NCBI RefSeq assembly: GCF_019429565.1
Contig: NZ_JAHXSA010000001.1
Location: 1,488,001 to 1,552,000 of the forward strand
Source of the DNA: Schaalia sp. ORNL0103
Lineage (GTDB): Bacteria; Actinomycetota; Actinomycetes; Actinomycetales; Actinomycetaceae
DNA: 64,000 nt
Direction: 5' to 3'
Both the position numbers and the translations under genes were made by a program. Below the pieces are notes generated by a model. It saw only the letters and a program-made list of their open reading frames with translations, ran no database searches and was not told the DNA's origin. Of the stretch, positions 18,955-27,783 are shown in pieces. Numbering within the stretch: position 1 is the stretch's first letter; the number at the start of each line of letters is the position of its first letter.

Positions 18955-19857
18955 TTACTCGCCAAGGTCGCAGGCCCGGTAGATGTTGGTCAGCATGGCC
19001 AGGCGCTGCTCGAGGGACGCGTCCTTGGGCACGCACACCTTGGCACCGAGGTAGTTGGCACCGCCGGCGATAGCAGCCTTGGCACAGCGAGCGATCTCAG
19101 CCTCGTTCATGAGCGAGGTCGGCTCGTCCGCCTGCGCGGGCAGGTGACCGTCGATCCAGGAGTAGCCGTACTGGGTTTCCTCCGGGCCTGCGCCCGAGAA
19201 GATGATGCCGTCCAGGACGCCGCGCTTGCCGGCCTCGAGCACGTGCTCGTAGGCGGTGTCCGCGCTGCGGCCTTCCACGGCGGAGCGGCCCCAGTTGAGG
19301 TGAATACCGATGCCGGCCTCGGAGACGATGTCGATCTCGGATTCGAGGGAGAGGAAGCCCTTTTCGGGGTTCTGCTCGGGGATGTACTTGTCGCAGTGCT
19401 CGATGACGAGCGTCGCCCCGCACCAGTCCCAGGCGGCCACCTCGGCGAGCGAACGCTTGAAGGCGTCCACCTGCGCCAGGCGCGTGGGAGCCGAGTGCAG
19501 CTGCACGCGGGCGACCAGCTGGCGCCCAGCTCGCTCACACAGGGCGGCGAGGTCGTCGCGCAGCGCGCGGGTGAAGTCGAGAGCGGCGGCGCGTCCGGCC
19601 TCGTCGGGCGAGGCCAGGCCGAAGTTCTCGTTCTTCCATACGTTCTGCATGGTGCCGGGGATCGCTGTGATCGTGTTGAAGTCCCAGTGGGCGGCCAGGT
19701 GGCTGGCCAGGACCTCACCCTGGGTGGCGAGCTGCCCCGGGTAGGGGATCTCAACGCCGCTCACCCACGGCTGATCCGCGAGGAGTCGGTAGTAGTCAGC
19801 TTCCAGCTCCGGTGCCGGATGCGACGCGTACGCGCCAAGGATGAATGGGAGTGCCAT
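18955..19857 (-). CDS. DUF4862 family protein (TIM-barrel, sugar-isomerase-like)
   Basis: A 300-residue cytoplasmic protein that fits the DUF4862 family: it opens with LPFILGAYASHP, continues with VSGVEIPYPG, IEHCDKY and GIHLNWGRSAVEGR, and has the alternating strand/helix pattern of a xylose-isomerase-like barrel. The conserved His, Glu and Asp residues would suit metal or sugar-phosphate binding, but no reaction has been established that I know of. The ATG before LPFILG is preferred over an upstream codon because homology starts there; GAAGGG lies about ten bases upstream. Its neighbourhood next to sugar uptake genes suggests carbohydrate metabolism. No operator copy is seen upstream. Confidence 0.8.
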   Translation of the reverse strand: MALPFILGAYASHPAPELEADYYRLLADQPWVSGVEIPYPGQLATQGEVLASHLAAHWDFNTITAIPGTMQNVWKNENFGLASPDEAGRAAALDFTRALRDDLAALCERAGRQLVARVQLHSAPTRLAQVDAFKRSLAEVAAWDWCGATLVIEHCDKYIPEQNPEKGFLSLESEIDIVSEAGIGIHLNWGRSAVEGRSADTAYEHVLEAGKRGVLDGIIFSGAGPEETQYGYSWIDGHLPAQADEPTSLMNEAEIARCAKAAIAGGANYLGAKVCVPKDASLEQRLAMLTNIYRACDLGE

Positions 19858-20013
19858 AATAGTTGCCCTTCTACGATGAAATTGTCGCACGGATCACCAG
19901 AACGAACATACTCCTATTTCGTGCATGTGCGCAGCGAAGCCGAGACACACAGCTCAGTAATCGATGCATAATGTGATTGTCGAAAAACCGATGGCGCAGA
20001 TCGCAGGTGAATC

Positions 20014-20442
20014 ATGTCCGAAGAAACACACCAAAAAAGTAGCCAGCACGGCTCCGCTCTCCTTGGCTGCATCATCATCATTGCAACCGCTTTTGGCATT
20101 TATAGCTGCTCAACACATTCTCTACGTTCCTCGAGCCCCACCAACGACAAATCCGCACAACAGGCAGCTCCAGGAACCGTTCCAACGGACATCGCAACAC
20201 GCAAGCATGCGCCAAAAAACGGTGAATGCGCTGTGAAGATTGCGCGTCTCGCCCTCGAGCACGGAGGCGAGTTCCTCTGGTGGGGTGAGGAAACCTTCGA
20301 CACTCAAAATGATGATGGCGGACGCAATCTCCAGGGAAACATTTACTGGCAGCAAGACGGAGAAATGAAAACACGCGCCTACACCTGCGACATTGACTCC
20401 GCTGGCCTACTCAAACGAAGCAGCTGGCTCGGAGACAAGTAG
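20014..20442 (+). CDS. Small membrane-anchored protein, unknown function
   Basis: A 142-residue product not recognised as any family. It has a short polar N-terminus, one hydrophobic helix (ALLGCIIIIATAFGIYS, about residues 15-32), a Ser/Thr/Asn-rich spacer and a small C-terminal domain with two Cys (GECAVKIARLALEHG and YTCDIDSAG). It is probably anchored with the domain outside. Its base and codon use is visibly more AT-rich than neighbouring genes, which suggests recent acquisition. The ribosome binding site is weak (AGGTGA close to the ATG). It stands alone between the DUF4862 and glmM genes. It could be a non-functional relic, but the frame is intact. Confidence 0.55.
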   Translation: MSEETHQKSSQHGSALLGCIIIIATAFGIYSCSTHSLRSSSPTNDKSAQQAAPGTVPTDIATRKHAPKNGECAVKIARLALEHGGEFLWWGEETFDTQNDDGGRNLQGNIYWQQDGEMKTRAYTCDIDSAGLLKRSSWLGDK

Positions 20443-20546
20443 TTCTTGCAGCCTACTCCCCTAGCATTAGTCACCAGAACACCAGACAGAAAAGGCTCAT
20501 CCTCCCACCACTAGGCCCCGGCAGGCGGCCTCGTCCGTTGACCACG

Positions 20547-20592
20547 CATACGCAGAGGGCGGGCACCAGCCGGTGCCCGCCCTCTGCGTATG
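20547..20592 (-). terminator. Terminator of glmM
   Basis: A perfect 21-bp stem (left arm CATACGCAGAGGGCGGGCAC plus one further C) with a 4-nt loop lies 12 nt after the glmM stop codon, the longest hairpin in the window. No U-tract follows. Confidence 0.85.
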
Positions 20593-20604
20593 TCTCTCAG
20601 ATGC

Positions 20605-21957
20605 TCACAGCGCCAGGTTCTCCTTGACGACGTCCGCCAGGGAAGCAGCGACTGAGTCGGCTTCTTCCTGCGTGGCGGCCTCGACCATGACGCGCACGAG
20701 CGGCTCGGTGCCCGAGGGACGCAGGAGCACGCGGCCGGTATCACCCAGGCGGGCCTCGGCGGCAGCCACGGCCTCGGCGACGACCTCATTCGTCGATGCG
20801 GCAGCGCGGTCCACGCCGCCCACGTTGATGAGGGTCTGCGGCAGGCGCTGGATGAAGGAGGTCAGATCGGCCAGCGAACGGCCGGATTCCTTCACCATGC
20901 GCGAGACCAGGAGCGAGGACAGAATGCCGTCACCGGTGGTCGCGTGATCGCGGGCGATGATGTGGCCGGACTGCTCGCCGCCGAGGCAGTAGCCGGATGC
21001 CAGCATCTCCTCGAGCACGTAGCGGTCGCCCACGCCGGTCTGCACGGTGTTGATGCCGGCCTCGCGCATGGCGATCAGCAGGCCCAGGTTGCTCATGACA
21101 GTGACGACGAGCGTGTCCTTGGCGAGGGCGCCGCGCGCCTTGGCGTTGACGGCCAGCGCACCCATGATCTTGTCACCGTCGATGAGGTTGCCCTCGTGGT
21201 CGACGGCGAGGCAGCGGTCCGCGTCTCCGTCGTAGGCGACGCCGAAGTCGCAGCCGGCCTCGACAACGGCGGCCTGCAGGGACTCGGGGTGCGTGGAACC
21301 CGCGTGCAGGTTGATGTTGCGGCCGTCGGGAGACGCGTTGATGACGGTGATGTCGGCGCCGAGCTCGCGGAAGACGGCCGGGCCAAGCTCCGAGGCCGCG
21401 CCGTTCGCGCAGTCGATCGCGATCTTCATGCCGCGCAGATCGGTGCCGATCGCCTCGACGAGGTGCGCAATGTAGGAGTCCTTCGCCCACGCGTGATCAG
21501 CGTTGATCTCGCCGACTGCCTCGCCGGTGGGGCGATCCCACTCGGTGTTCAAGAGGGCCTCGATCTGGTCCTCCACGGCATCGGCAAGCTTGTAGCCGCC
21601 GTGCGCGAAGAACTTAATGCCGTTATCGGGCATCGGATTGTGGGAGGCGGAAATCATGACGCCGAGGTCAACGGTGTCCTCGGTAGCCGTCAGATGCGCG
21701 ACAGTGGGCGTGGTGACGACGCCGATGCGGGTCACGTCCATGCCGGCGCTGGCAAGGCCCGCTGCGAGGGCGTGATCGAGGAACTCGCCCGAAATACGCG
21801 TATCGCGTCCGATGATCGCGCGGGGCTTCGAACCGTCCGCACGTCGGGAACCGCCGAACTGGCGGGCGGCCGCCTCGCCGAGCTGGAGCGCGAGATCCGC
21901 GGTGATGTCAACGTTCGCCAGTCCTCGCACGCCATCGGTGCCGAACATCCTAGGCAT
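20605..21957 (-). CDS. glmM: Phosphoglucosamine mutase
   Basis: Converts glucosamine-6-phosphate to glucosamine-1-phosphate for UDP-GlcNAc synthesis, directly after the GlmS step. The 450-residue protein starts MPRMFGTDGVRG and contains the phosphoserine loop ISASHNPMPDNGIKFF (active Ser105), the metal-binding DGDADR, GGEQSGHII and the C-terminal phosphate-binding RPSGTEPLVRVMVE. The chosen ATG has CGGAGA at proper spacing; a further upstream start would add a non-homologous tail. It lies downstream of rpsI, a conserved actinobacterial arrangement, but the usual nearby coaA and glmS are displaced by the sugar locus. Confidence 0.98.
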   Translation of the reverse strand: MPRMFGTDGVRGLANVDITADLALQLGEAAARQFGGSRRADGSKPRAIIGRDTRISGEFLDHALAAGLASAGMDVTRIGVVTTPTVAHLTATEDTVDLGVMISASHNPMPDNGIKFFAHGGYKLADAVEDQIEALLNTEWDRPTGEAVGEINADHAWAKDSYIAHLVEAIGTDLRGMKIAIDCANGAASELGPAVFRELGADITVINASPDGRNINLHAGSTHPESLQAAVVEAGCDFGVAYDGDADRCLAVDHEGNLIDGDKIMGALAVNAKARGALAKDTLVVTVMSNLGLLIAMREAGINTVQTGVGDRYVLEEMLASGYCLGGEQSGHIIARDHATTGDGILSSLLVSRMVKESGRSLADLTSFIQRLPQTLINVGGVDRAAASTNEVVAEAVAAAEARLGDTGRVLLRPSGTEPLVRVMVEAATQEEADSVAASLADVVKENLAL

Positions 21958-22085
21958 ATTGTCTCCGTTCAGTGGGTCATACGACTGGTCTAAGGGTACC
22001 GCGTTCGCGCCCACTCATTTTCACGAGGCCGTGGCCCGGACAGTGTCGGCGCTCACATCGCGGGCGGTGTTGACAGGAACAAAAA

Positions 22086-22115
22086 GGCCGCGCCCCGCAG
22101 ATGCGGGGCGCGGCC
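22086..22115 (-). terminator. Rho-independent terminator of the rplM-rpsI operon
   Basis: A 13-bp perfect stem (GGCCGCGCCCCGC with its complement), 4-nt loop and a run of five U on the minus strand make this one of only two U-tracted terminators in the window. Confidence 0.92.
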
Positions 22116-22138
22116 AACAGAAAATGTGCTGAATGAAA

Positions 22139-22630
22139 TCAGCGCTTCGAGAACTGCGAAGCCTTGCGGGCCTTCTTGAGGCCTGCCTTCTTACGCTCGG
22201 TGGCGCGGGCATCGCGGGTCAGGAAGCCAGCCTTCTTGAGGGCCGGACGGTTCGCGTCGCGGTCGATCTCGTTGAGGGCACGCGACACGCCGAGGCGCAG
22301 GGCGCCGGCCTGGCCGGAAATGCCGCCGCCGTTGATGCGGGCGATGACGTCGAAGCGGCCGTCAATGTCGAGCAGCACGAAGGGGGACTTCACCAGCTGC
22401 TGGTGCAGCTTGTTGGGGAAGTAGTCCTCAAGGGTGCGACCGTTGATGGTCCACTTGCCGGAGCCGGGGACCAGGCGAACGCGGGCGACGGCCTCCTTGC
22501 GGCGGCCCAGGCCCGCGCCGGGCGCGGTGATGGACTGACCGGCGCCGGCGGGAGCCGACTCGGTCTCGGACGTGTAGGAGCTGGGGACGACTTCCTCGTC
22601 CAGCTCAGCGGAAACGATGGTCTCAGCCAC
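22139..22630 (-). CDS. rpsI: 30S ribosomal protein S9
   Basis: Small-subunit protein whose C-terminal tail reaches the P-site tRNA. The 163-residue product has the family motifs [41 protein letters not shown] and the basic tail [16 protein letters not shown] start is chosen because AGGAGA lies four bases before it and would fall inside the reading frame of the upstream ATG. The residues before GRRKEA form an acidic N-terminal extension of about 50 residues, common in actinobacteria. It follows rplM by 38 nt in the same operon. Confidence 0.97.
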   Translation of the reverse strand: MAETIVSAELDEEVVPSSYTSETESAPAGAGQSITAPGAGLGRRKEAVARVRLVPGSGKWTINGRTLEDYFPNKLHQQLVKSPFVLLDIDGRFDVIARINGGGISGQAGALRLGVSRALNEIDRDANRPALKKAGFLTRDARATERKKAGLKKARKASQFSKR

Positions 22631-22668
22631 GGTTCTCCTCAGGGTCAAAGGCGTTCAGCGACCAAAGG

Positions 22669-23112
22669 TCACTGAGCCACCTGGGTCAGTTCGTAGGGAA
22701 CCGGCGACTGGCCGGCGTGGGGGTGCTCCGGGCCAGCGTAAACGTGCAGCTTCTTGAACTGCGCGCGGCCGAGGGAGTTGTGAGGAAGCATGCCCTTAAC
22801 GGCCTTCTCGACGGCGCGCTCAGGCGTCGCAGCGAGAAGGTCGCGGTAAGCGGTCGCGGTCAGGCCACCGGGACGACCGGAGTGACGGTAGGCCATCTTC
22901 TGGTCGAGCTTCTTGCCGGTCAGAGCGACCTTGTCCGCGTTGATGATGATGACGTAGTCGCCCATGTCCATGTGAGGGGCGAACGTCGGCTTGTGCTTCC
23001 CACGGAGGAGGGCAGCGGTCTGGGCTGCCAGGCGACCGAGGACGACGTCGGTGGCGTCAATGACGTACCACTTCTTGTCCGCGTCCCCAGGCTTGGGTGA
23101 ATAGGTGCGCAC
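22669..23112 (-). CDS. rplM: 50S ribosomal protein L13
   Basis: Early-assembly large-subunit protein. The 147-residue product matches the usual actinobacterial length and shows [44 protein letters not shown] and [11 protein letters not shown]. The GTG giving [10 protein letters not shown] is chosen over a TTG five codons upstream, because homologues begin MRTY and GAAGG lies about eight bases before the GTG. It is first in the rplM-rpsI operon and is driven by a near-consensus promoter with a leader of about 140 nt. Confidence 0.96.
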   Translation of the reverse strand: MRTYSPKPGDADKKWYVIDATDVVLGRLAAQTAALLRGKHKPTFAPHMDMGDYVIIINADKVALTGKKLDQKMAYRHSGRPGGLTATAYRDLLAATPERAVEKAVKGMLPHNSLGRAQFKKLHVYAGPEHPHAGQSPVPYELTQVAQ

Positions 23113-23259
23113 GGGCGTAACCTTCAATTCTTGTTGGTCATGGGACGCCGCGCCGGTTTTTCCGGGGGCATCCGCGATGAAACGGTTCGCGCGAGGCGTC
23201 GGCGAGCGCTCCTAGCGAGTGGGAGACACTAGGTACTCTGCTGACGCACAGCACTAGCC

Positions 23260-23288
23260 ATATTATCTGTGCTCAGCCCGGTGGTCAA
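23260..23288 (-). promoter_or_regulatory. rplM-rpsI promoter
   Basis: TTGACC (-35, 23283-23288) and TAATAT (-10, 23260-23265) are separated by 17 bp, close to the vegetative consensus. The predicted start leaves a leader of about 140 nt that contains CCGGAAAAACCGG, a small hairpin. Leader autoregulation by L13 is known in Firmicutes; here it is only a possibility. Confidence 0.85.
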
Positions 23289-23315
23289 AGCGCGGCGAAT
23301 ACTGTGTCACATTCC

Positions 23316-24224
23316 TCAGCCGTCGTCGCCGCAGCACGTGTCGCGCCTGGCCCGGGCCTGCTCGGCCCGCGCGCCCCACTGCGAGGGATCGGGATACTCC
23401 ACGCCCTCCAGGGTAAGCCCGTGTGCGGGGGCGATCGGCGCAGCCTCGGAGCGGGACCGGGCCCGCAGGATCTGTGCCGGGTAGTCGACGTCGCGCGCGC
23501 CCGAGCCCACCAGGAGCAGCGCCCCCACCAGGGAGCGGACCATCGAGTGGCAGAACGCATCCGCCTCGACTCGGAAGACGAGGGCCCCCTCAGCGTCACG
23601 CTCGGCGCGCAGAATACGCAGGGTCCGGATCGTCGTGGCTCCCTCGCGCGGCCGGCAGAACGCGAGGAAGTCGTGTTCCCCAAGGAGGGCGGCCCCGGCC
23701 TCGTTCATGGCAGCCTCATCGAGGGGTTCTTCGACCCAGAGGCGATCCCAGCGCCCGAGAGGCTCAGGACGGTCGGATACCCGGTAGGCGTAGGAGCGGC
23801 CGAGGGCGGAAAATCGCGCGTCGAAACTAGGGTCGACCACTGCGGCCGAGTAGATGCGCACGTCGCAGGTGCCGCGCGCGGCAGCAAGGTCGCGGCCACG
23901 AGCACGCTCGCCGTAGCGGCCAGAGAGGATCTTGTTGAGTCGGCGGACAATCGCCGAGGCCACGGCCTGCTCGTCGGACTCCCCTCCCCTGGGCGACAGC
24001 CGTGCCCAGGCGGCCTCGGAAATGTCCGCGTGACAGACCTGGTGACGCGCATGAACCCCCGCGTCGGTACGGCCGGCGACCGTCGTCACGACGTCTTCGC
24101 GCGAGGCCATGGCCAGCGCCGCCTCGACCTCACCCTGGACGGTACGCAGTCCGGGCTGAGCGGCCCAGCCACGAAAGTCGGTGCCGTCGTAGCCCAGGTC
24201 GAGGCGCAAGCGCCGCGCGCTCAC
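23316..24224 (-). CDS. truA: tRNA pseudouridine(38-40) synthase
   Basis: Converts uridines 38-40 in the anticodon arm of tRNAs to pseudouridine. The 302-residue protein has LDLGYDGTDFRGWAAQP near the start, catalytic Asp54 in AGRTDAGVHA, and SFDARFSALGRSYAYR and FCHSMVRSLVGALLLVG, all characteristic of TruA. The chosen GTG overlaps the ppgK stop by 4 bp (GTGA), implying coupled translation; a GTG three codons upstream is an alternative. Position beside rplQ is typical of actinobacteria, with ppgK inserted between here. Confidence 0.95.
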   Translation of the reverse strand: MSARRLRLDLGYDGTDFRGWAAQPGLRTVQGEVEAALAMASREDVVTTVAGRTDAGVHARHQVCHADISEAAWARLSPRGGESDEQAVASAIVRRLNKILSGRYGERARGRDLAAARGTCDVRIYSAAVVDPSFDARFSALGRSYAYRVSDRPEPLGRWDRLWVEEPLDEAAMNEAGAALLGEHDFLAFCRPREGATTIRTLRILRAERDAEGALVFRVEADAFCHSMVRSLVGALLLVGSGARDVDYPAQILRARSRSEAAPIAPAHGLTLEGVEYPDPSQWGARAEQARARRDTCCGDDG

Positions 24225-24970
24225 AGCTCCCACGCCCGAACGCCACCGATGATGCCCGCGTCGTTGGGCACGACGATGACGTCATCGCCCATGAGGCGCA
24301 GGTTCGAGGCCGTGATGCGCTTGGAGTTGCCGCCGCCCAAGTAGAGGCGGTCCCACATGTACATGGGGCGCAGGCCATCCACCACGCGACGGACACGGCG
24401 CGACCAGTGCACGTCACCCAGGCGCAGGCGCTCGTGCTCGCCGATGTAGTCGTCATAGGTCAGGCCCCAGCGAACCGGCCCCTGAGAGACCTCGACGTGG
24501 GGCGCAAGCTGGCCGCCGTCAAACACCGCGTTACCGAGGCCCGTTCCCAGGGTGATGATCATTTCGAGGCCGCGTCCCGTGATCGCGCCAGCGCCAGCGA
24601 CCTCGGCGTCGTTCAGGACCTTGGTGGGCAGGCCGAGGGCCCCTTCGATCGCGCGGCCCATATCAAAGTGGTCCCACCGCTCGACCAGCTCGGGCAGCAC
24701 GCGCGAGCGCGGCCCATCGCGGGTGATGTAGTGAGGGGTCGCGATGACAACTCCGTGGCGGATCATGCCCGGCATACCCATCGTCACTCGCGTCGCAGCG
24801 GGAAGCTCACGCGCGAGGCCAATAACGGTTTCCACGAGAAGCTCGGGAGGCAGCGGGTAAGGAGTGGGCACCCTGCGCGGCGGGGCCATCATCGTGCCGC
24901 GCTCATCCACGACGGAACCCTTAATGCCACCGCCGCCGCAGTCAATCGCCAACGTCATCTCACGAGTCAT
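24221..24970 (-). CDS. ppgK: Polyphosphate glucokinase-like ROK-family sugar kinase
   Basis: A 249-residue ROK-family kinase, expected to phosphorylate glucose using polyphosphate or ATP. It begins with the phosphate motif DCGGGGIKGSVVDE and continues with VTMGMPGMI, NDAEVAGAGA, IITLGTGLGNAVF and YLGGGNSKRI, in the order seen in actinobacterial PpgK. The usual ROK zinc-binding cysteines are absent, as in PpgK. No Shine-Dalgarno is seen; TAGCCT lies six bases before the ATG, so the transcript may be leaderless. It is first in a two-gene operon with truA. Glucose-6-phosphate made here could enter glycolysis or feed GlmS via fructose-6-phosphate. Donor preference is not readable. Confidence 0.85.
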   Translation of the reverse strand: MTREMTLAIDCGGGGIKGSVVDERGTMMAPPRRVPTPYPLPPELLVETVIGLARELPAATRVTMGMPGMIRHGVVIATPHYITRDGPRSRVLPELVERWDHFDMGRAIEGALGLPTKVLNDAEVAGAGAITGRGLEMIITLGTGLGNAVFDGGQLAPHVEVSQGPVRWGLTYDDYIGEHERLRLGDVHWSRRVRRVVDGLRPMYMWDRLYLGGGNSKRITASNLRLMGDDVIVVPNDAGIIGGVRAWEL

Positions 24971-24995
24971 GGCTTCAGGCTACCGGATACGGCAA

Positions 24996-25027
24996 GGGCC
25001 GGACACTCCTTGCGGAATGTCCGGCCC
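24996..25027 (-). terminator. Terminator downstream of rplQ
   Basis: A 10-bp perfect stem (GGGCCGGACA with TGTCCGGCCC) lies 28 nt after the rplQ stop and just upstream of ppgK; a short TCC/GGA pairing may extend it. It separates the alpha operon from ppgK-truA. Confidence 0.8.
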
Positions 25028-25055
25028 AATGCTCGAGTTGATCAGCGACTCACGG

Positions 25056-25625
25056 TCACTTCTCGTCGGCGACCTGCTCGGCGGCGTCAGCAGCCTTGCC
25101 GGCCTCGGCGGCAACTTCCTCGGCCTCGTTGGCCATGGCGAGATCGCCTTCCTCGCGAGCCTCTTCGGCGCGCTCGGCGGCGGCCTCGGCGGCCTTCTCG
25201 GCCTCTTCGGCGACGGCCTTGGCGGCGGTCTTCTCGGCAGCCTTCACGACGGCCTTCTTCTCGACCTTCTCCATGACGAGCTCAATGCGCATCAGGGGAG
25301 CGTTGTCACCCTTGCGGTTGCCGACGCGGATGAGGCGGGTGTAGCCGCCAGCGCGCTCGGAATCCATCGCGGGAACGAGCTCCTCGAAGAGGATCGCGAC
25401 GATGCCCTTGTTGGGGATCTTCTTCATGACCGTGCGGCGGGCGTGCTGGTCGCCACGCTTGGCCTTGGTGATGAGCTTCTCGACGTAGGGGCGCAGGGCC
25501 TTAGCCTTGGCCTCGGTCGTCGTGATCGCACGGTGTTCGATGAGCTGAGCTGCCAGGTTCGACAGGATCAGCTTCTGGTGTGCCGGGCTACCGCCCAGAC
25601 GAGCACCCTTCTTGGGGGTGGGCAT
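25056..25625 (-). CDS. rplQ: 50S ribosomal protein L17 with Ala/Glu-rich tail
   Basis: Large-subunit protein near the peptide exit tunnel. Residues 1-118 carry the conserved core ([57 protein letters not shown]). They are followed by a tail of about 65 residues made almost only of Ala, Glu, Lys and Val, predicted helical. Such tails on L17 are seen in other actinobacteria and have no known role. It ends the alpha operon, 43 nt after rpoA, with a terminator downstream. Confidence 0.97.
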   Translation of the reverse strand: MPTPKKGARLGGSPAHQKLILSNLAAQLIEHRAITTTEAKAKALRPYVEKLITKAKRGDQHARRTVMKKIPNKGIVAILFEELVPAMDSERAGGYTRLIRVGNRKGDNAPLMRIELVMEKVEKKAVVKAAEKTAAKAVAEEAEKAAEAAAERAEEAREEGDLAMANEAEEVAAEAGKAADAAEQVADEK

Positions 25626-25668
25626 GAGTTTCTCCTACGGATTCAATGCGTCCATCGGACGCACGGGG

Positions 25669-26664
25669 TCAGATGGACTGGTCGTCCGAAAAGATCGCGG
25701 CGGACTCCGAGTCACCGAAGCTCGGCATGACCGAGTCCTTCAGCGTCATACCAAGGGCCGCCAGGGACTCCTTGATCTCTTCGATCGACTTGGTGCCGAA
25801 GTTGCGGATGTCGAGCAGGTCGGCCTCCGAGTGAGCAACCAGCTCGCCGACGGTCAGGATGCCGCGGCGACGCAGCGCGTTGTAGGAACGCGACTGCAGG
25901 TTCAGGTTCTCGATCGGGAGAGCCAGATCGGCTGCGAGGGTGGCGTCGGTGGTGGACGGACCCACCTCGATGCCTTCCGCTTCCTCGTTCAGTTCACGCA
26001 TGAGGCCGAACAGCTCCACCAGCGTCTTGCCGGCCGAGGCCAGGGCATCGCGCGGGGTGATCGCCGGCTTGGTCTCCACGTCGATGACGAGGCGATCGAA
26101 GTCGGTGCGCTGCTCAACACGCGTCGCCTCGACCTTGTAGGTCACCTTGACGACGGGCGAGTAGATCGAATCAATCGGAATGCGAGAGATCTCGGCCTGC
26201 GGATCCTTGTTCTGAGCAGCCGACACGTAGCCGCGGCCACGCTCGACGGTCAGCTCGATCTCCAGCTTGCCCTTCTCGTTGAGGGTGGCAAGGTGCAGTT
26301 CGGGGTTGTGGATCTCCACGCCGGCGGGAGGCGTGATGTCGCCGGCGAGAACCTCGCCGGGGCCAGCCTTCCGCAGGTACATGACGACAGGCTCGTCGTT
26401 CTCGCTGGACAGGACGATCTGCTTGATGTTCAGGATGATCTCAGCGACATCTTCCTTCACACCTTCGATCGTGCGGAACTCGTGGGGGACGCCATCAATA
26501 CGGATGGACGTCACCGCTGCACCCGGGATCGAGGACAGGAGGGTACGACGCAGGGAGTTACCCAGCGTGTAGCCGAACCCGGGCTCGAGGGGCTCCAGGG
26601 TGAAACGGGAGCGCAGGTCGCTGACCTTTTCTTCGGTCAGGATGGGTCGCTCTGCAATGAGCAC
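25669..26664 (-). CDS. rpoA: DNA-directed RNA polymerase subunit alpha
   Basis: Forms the dimer on which RNA polymerase assembles. The 331-residue protein has the N-terminal dimerisation domain ([30 protein letters not shown] begins near residue 20) and the C-terminal domain that contacts promoter DNA and activators ([18 protein letters not shown], then [19 protein letters not shown]), joined by an acidic linker. Length and order are normal. It lies between rpsK and rplQ; rpsD, present here in mycobacteria, is absent, as in Streptomyces. Confidence 0.99.
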   Translation of the reverse strand: MLIAERPILTEEKVSDLRSRFTLEPLEPGFGYTLGNSLRRTLLSSIPGAAVTSIRIDGVPHEFRTIEGVKEDVAEIILNIKQIVLSSENDEPVVMYLRKAGPGEVLAGDITPPAGVEIHNPELHLATLNEKGKLEIELTVERGRGYVSAAQNKDPQAEISRIPIDSIYSPVVKVTYKVEATRVEQRTDFDRLVIDVETKPAITPRDALASAGKTLVELFGLMRELNEEAEGIEVGPSTTDATLAADLALPIENLNLQSRSYNALRRRGILTVGELVAHSEADLLDIRNFGTKSIEEIKESLAALGMTLKDSVMPSFGDSESAAIFSDDQSI

Positions 26665-26788
26665 GTCTATTCCTTTCTGGCCGGTGCCCGCTATATGACA
26701 CCGGATATGGGAACCTGCTGAAGCAGGCTAAGGGAGTAAGAACCCGAAGGTTCAGACGTGGGGAGGGCAAAGCCCTCCCGTCCACAAG

Positions 26789-27199
26789 TCAGCCGCGGCG
26801 GCGCTTCGGCGGGCGGGTGCCGTTGAAGGCCTGAGGCGTGACGTCCTGGATCGAACCGATCTCGAGGCCGGCGGCCTGGAGGGAACGGATCGCGGTCTCA
26901 CGGCCGGAGCCGGGACCCTTCACGAAAACGTCAACCTTCTTCATGCCGTGCTCCTGGGCGCGACGAGCCGCAGCCTCGGCCGCGAGCTGCGCGGCGAAGG
27001 GGGTGGACTTACGCGAACCCTTGAAGCCAACCTGGCCGGAGGACGCCCAGGCGACAACCGCGCCCGTGGGGTCCGTGAGGGAAACGATGGTGTTGTTGAA
27101 CGTCGACTTGATGTAGGCGTGGCCGTTGGTGACGTTCTTCGAAATCTTGCGACGCGGCTTACGGGCACCGCCCGAGCGCGAGGTCTTTGCTGCTGCCAT
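26789..27199 (-). CDS. rpsK: 30S ribosomal protein S11
   Basis: Platform protein that helps form the mRNA exit region with S7 and S18. The 136-residue product has a basic N-terminus, [36 protein letters not shown] and the C-terminal [18 protein letters not shown] typical of S11. It lies 61 nt after rpsM and 124 nt before rpoA in the alpha operon. Confidence 0.99.
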   Translation of the reverse strand: MAAAKTSRSGGARKPRRKISKNVTNGHAYIKSTFNNTIVSLTDPTGAVVAWASSGQVGFKGSRKSTPFAAQLAAEAAARRAQEHGMKKVDVFVKGPGSGRETAIRSLQAAGLEIGSIQDVTPQAFNGTRPPKRRRG

Positions 27200-27260
27200 T
27201 TCTGGTTCAGTTCCTTCTTGTCGCGGAAAGCTATCCCGAGGGGATGCGCTCTCCTAGGCC

Positions 27261-27635
27261 TTACTTGGCCTTCTTCTTGCCTGCAACGGTGCGCTTGGGG
27301 CCCTTGCGGGTACGCGCGTTGGTCTTGGTGCGCTGACCGTGGACCGGCAGGCCACGACGGTGGCGAAGGCCCTGGTACGAACCGATTTCGATCTTGCGAC
27401 GAATGTCGGCCTGAACCTCACGGCGGAGGTCACCCTCAACCTTGAAGTTTGCCTCAATGTAGTCACGAAGCTTGACGAGTTCCTCTTCCGTCGCGTCCTT
27501 CACGCGAGTGTCCGGGCTGACGCCGGTGGCGGCGAGGGTCTCTGCCGCGCGGGTGCGGCCGACTCCGTAGATGTATGTGAGCGCGATCTCGAGCCGCTTC
27601 TCGCGGGGGAGGTCGACGCCGGCAATACGTGCCAT
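27261..27635 (-). CDS. rpsM: 30S ribosomal protein S13
   Basis: Head protein that contacts the P-site tRNA and bridges to the 50S subunit. The 124-residue product starts [21 protein letters not shown] and ends with the [19 protein letters not shown] segment and a basic tail. The ATG before ARIAG is chosen over one eight codons upstream because all homologues begin there and GGAG stands ten bases upstream. It follows rpmJ in the infA-rpmJ-rpsM-rpsK-rpoA-rplQ order. Confidence 0.98.
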   Translation of the reverse strand: MARIAGVDLPREKRLEIALTYIYGVGRTRAAETLAATGVSPDTRVKDATEEELVKLRDYIEANFKVEGDLRREVQADIRRKIEIGSYQGLRHRRGLPVHGQRTKTNARTRKGPKRTVAGKKKAK

Positions 27636-27783
27636 GGTGATGTTGCTCCAGTTGTTCATCGGAGGTCGTCATCGCTCAGTCCGGGCGAGCAGCCCGGCCT
27701 CGGCCTCCGAACCGAGGGTCACCCACGAGTGGATGCTTAGAGTGATGCTGTGGGGCTTGGTGCCCCGCGGGTCGCAGCGGGTC

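Noticed and set aside
26665-26788. A missing rpsD between rpsK and rpoA as a sign of deletion
   Set aside because: Streptomyces and other actinobacteria also lack rpsD at this place and encode it elsewhere; the gap is only 124 nt with no gene remnant.
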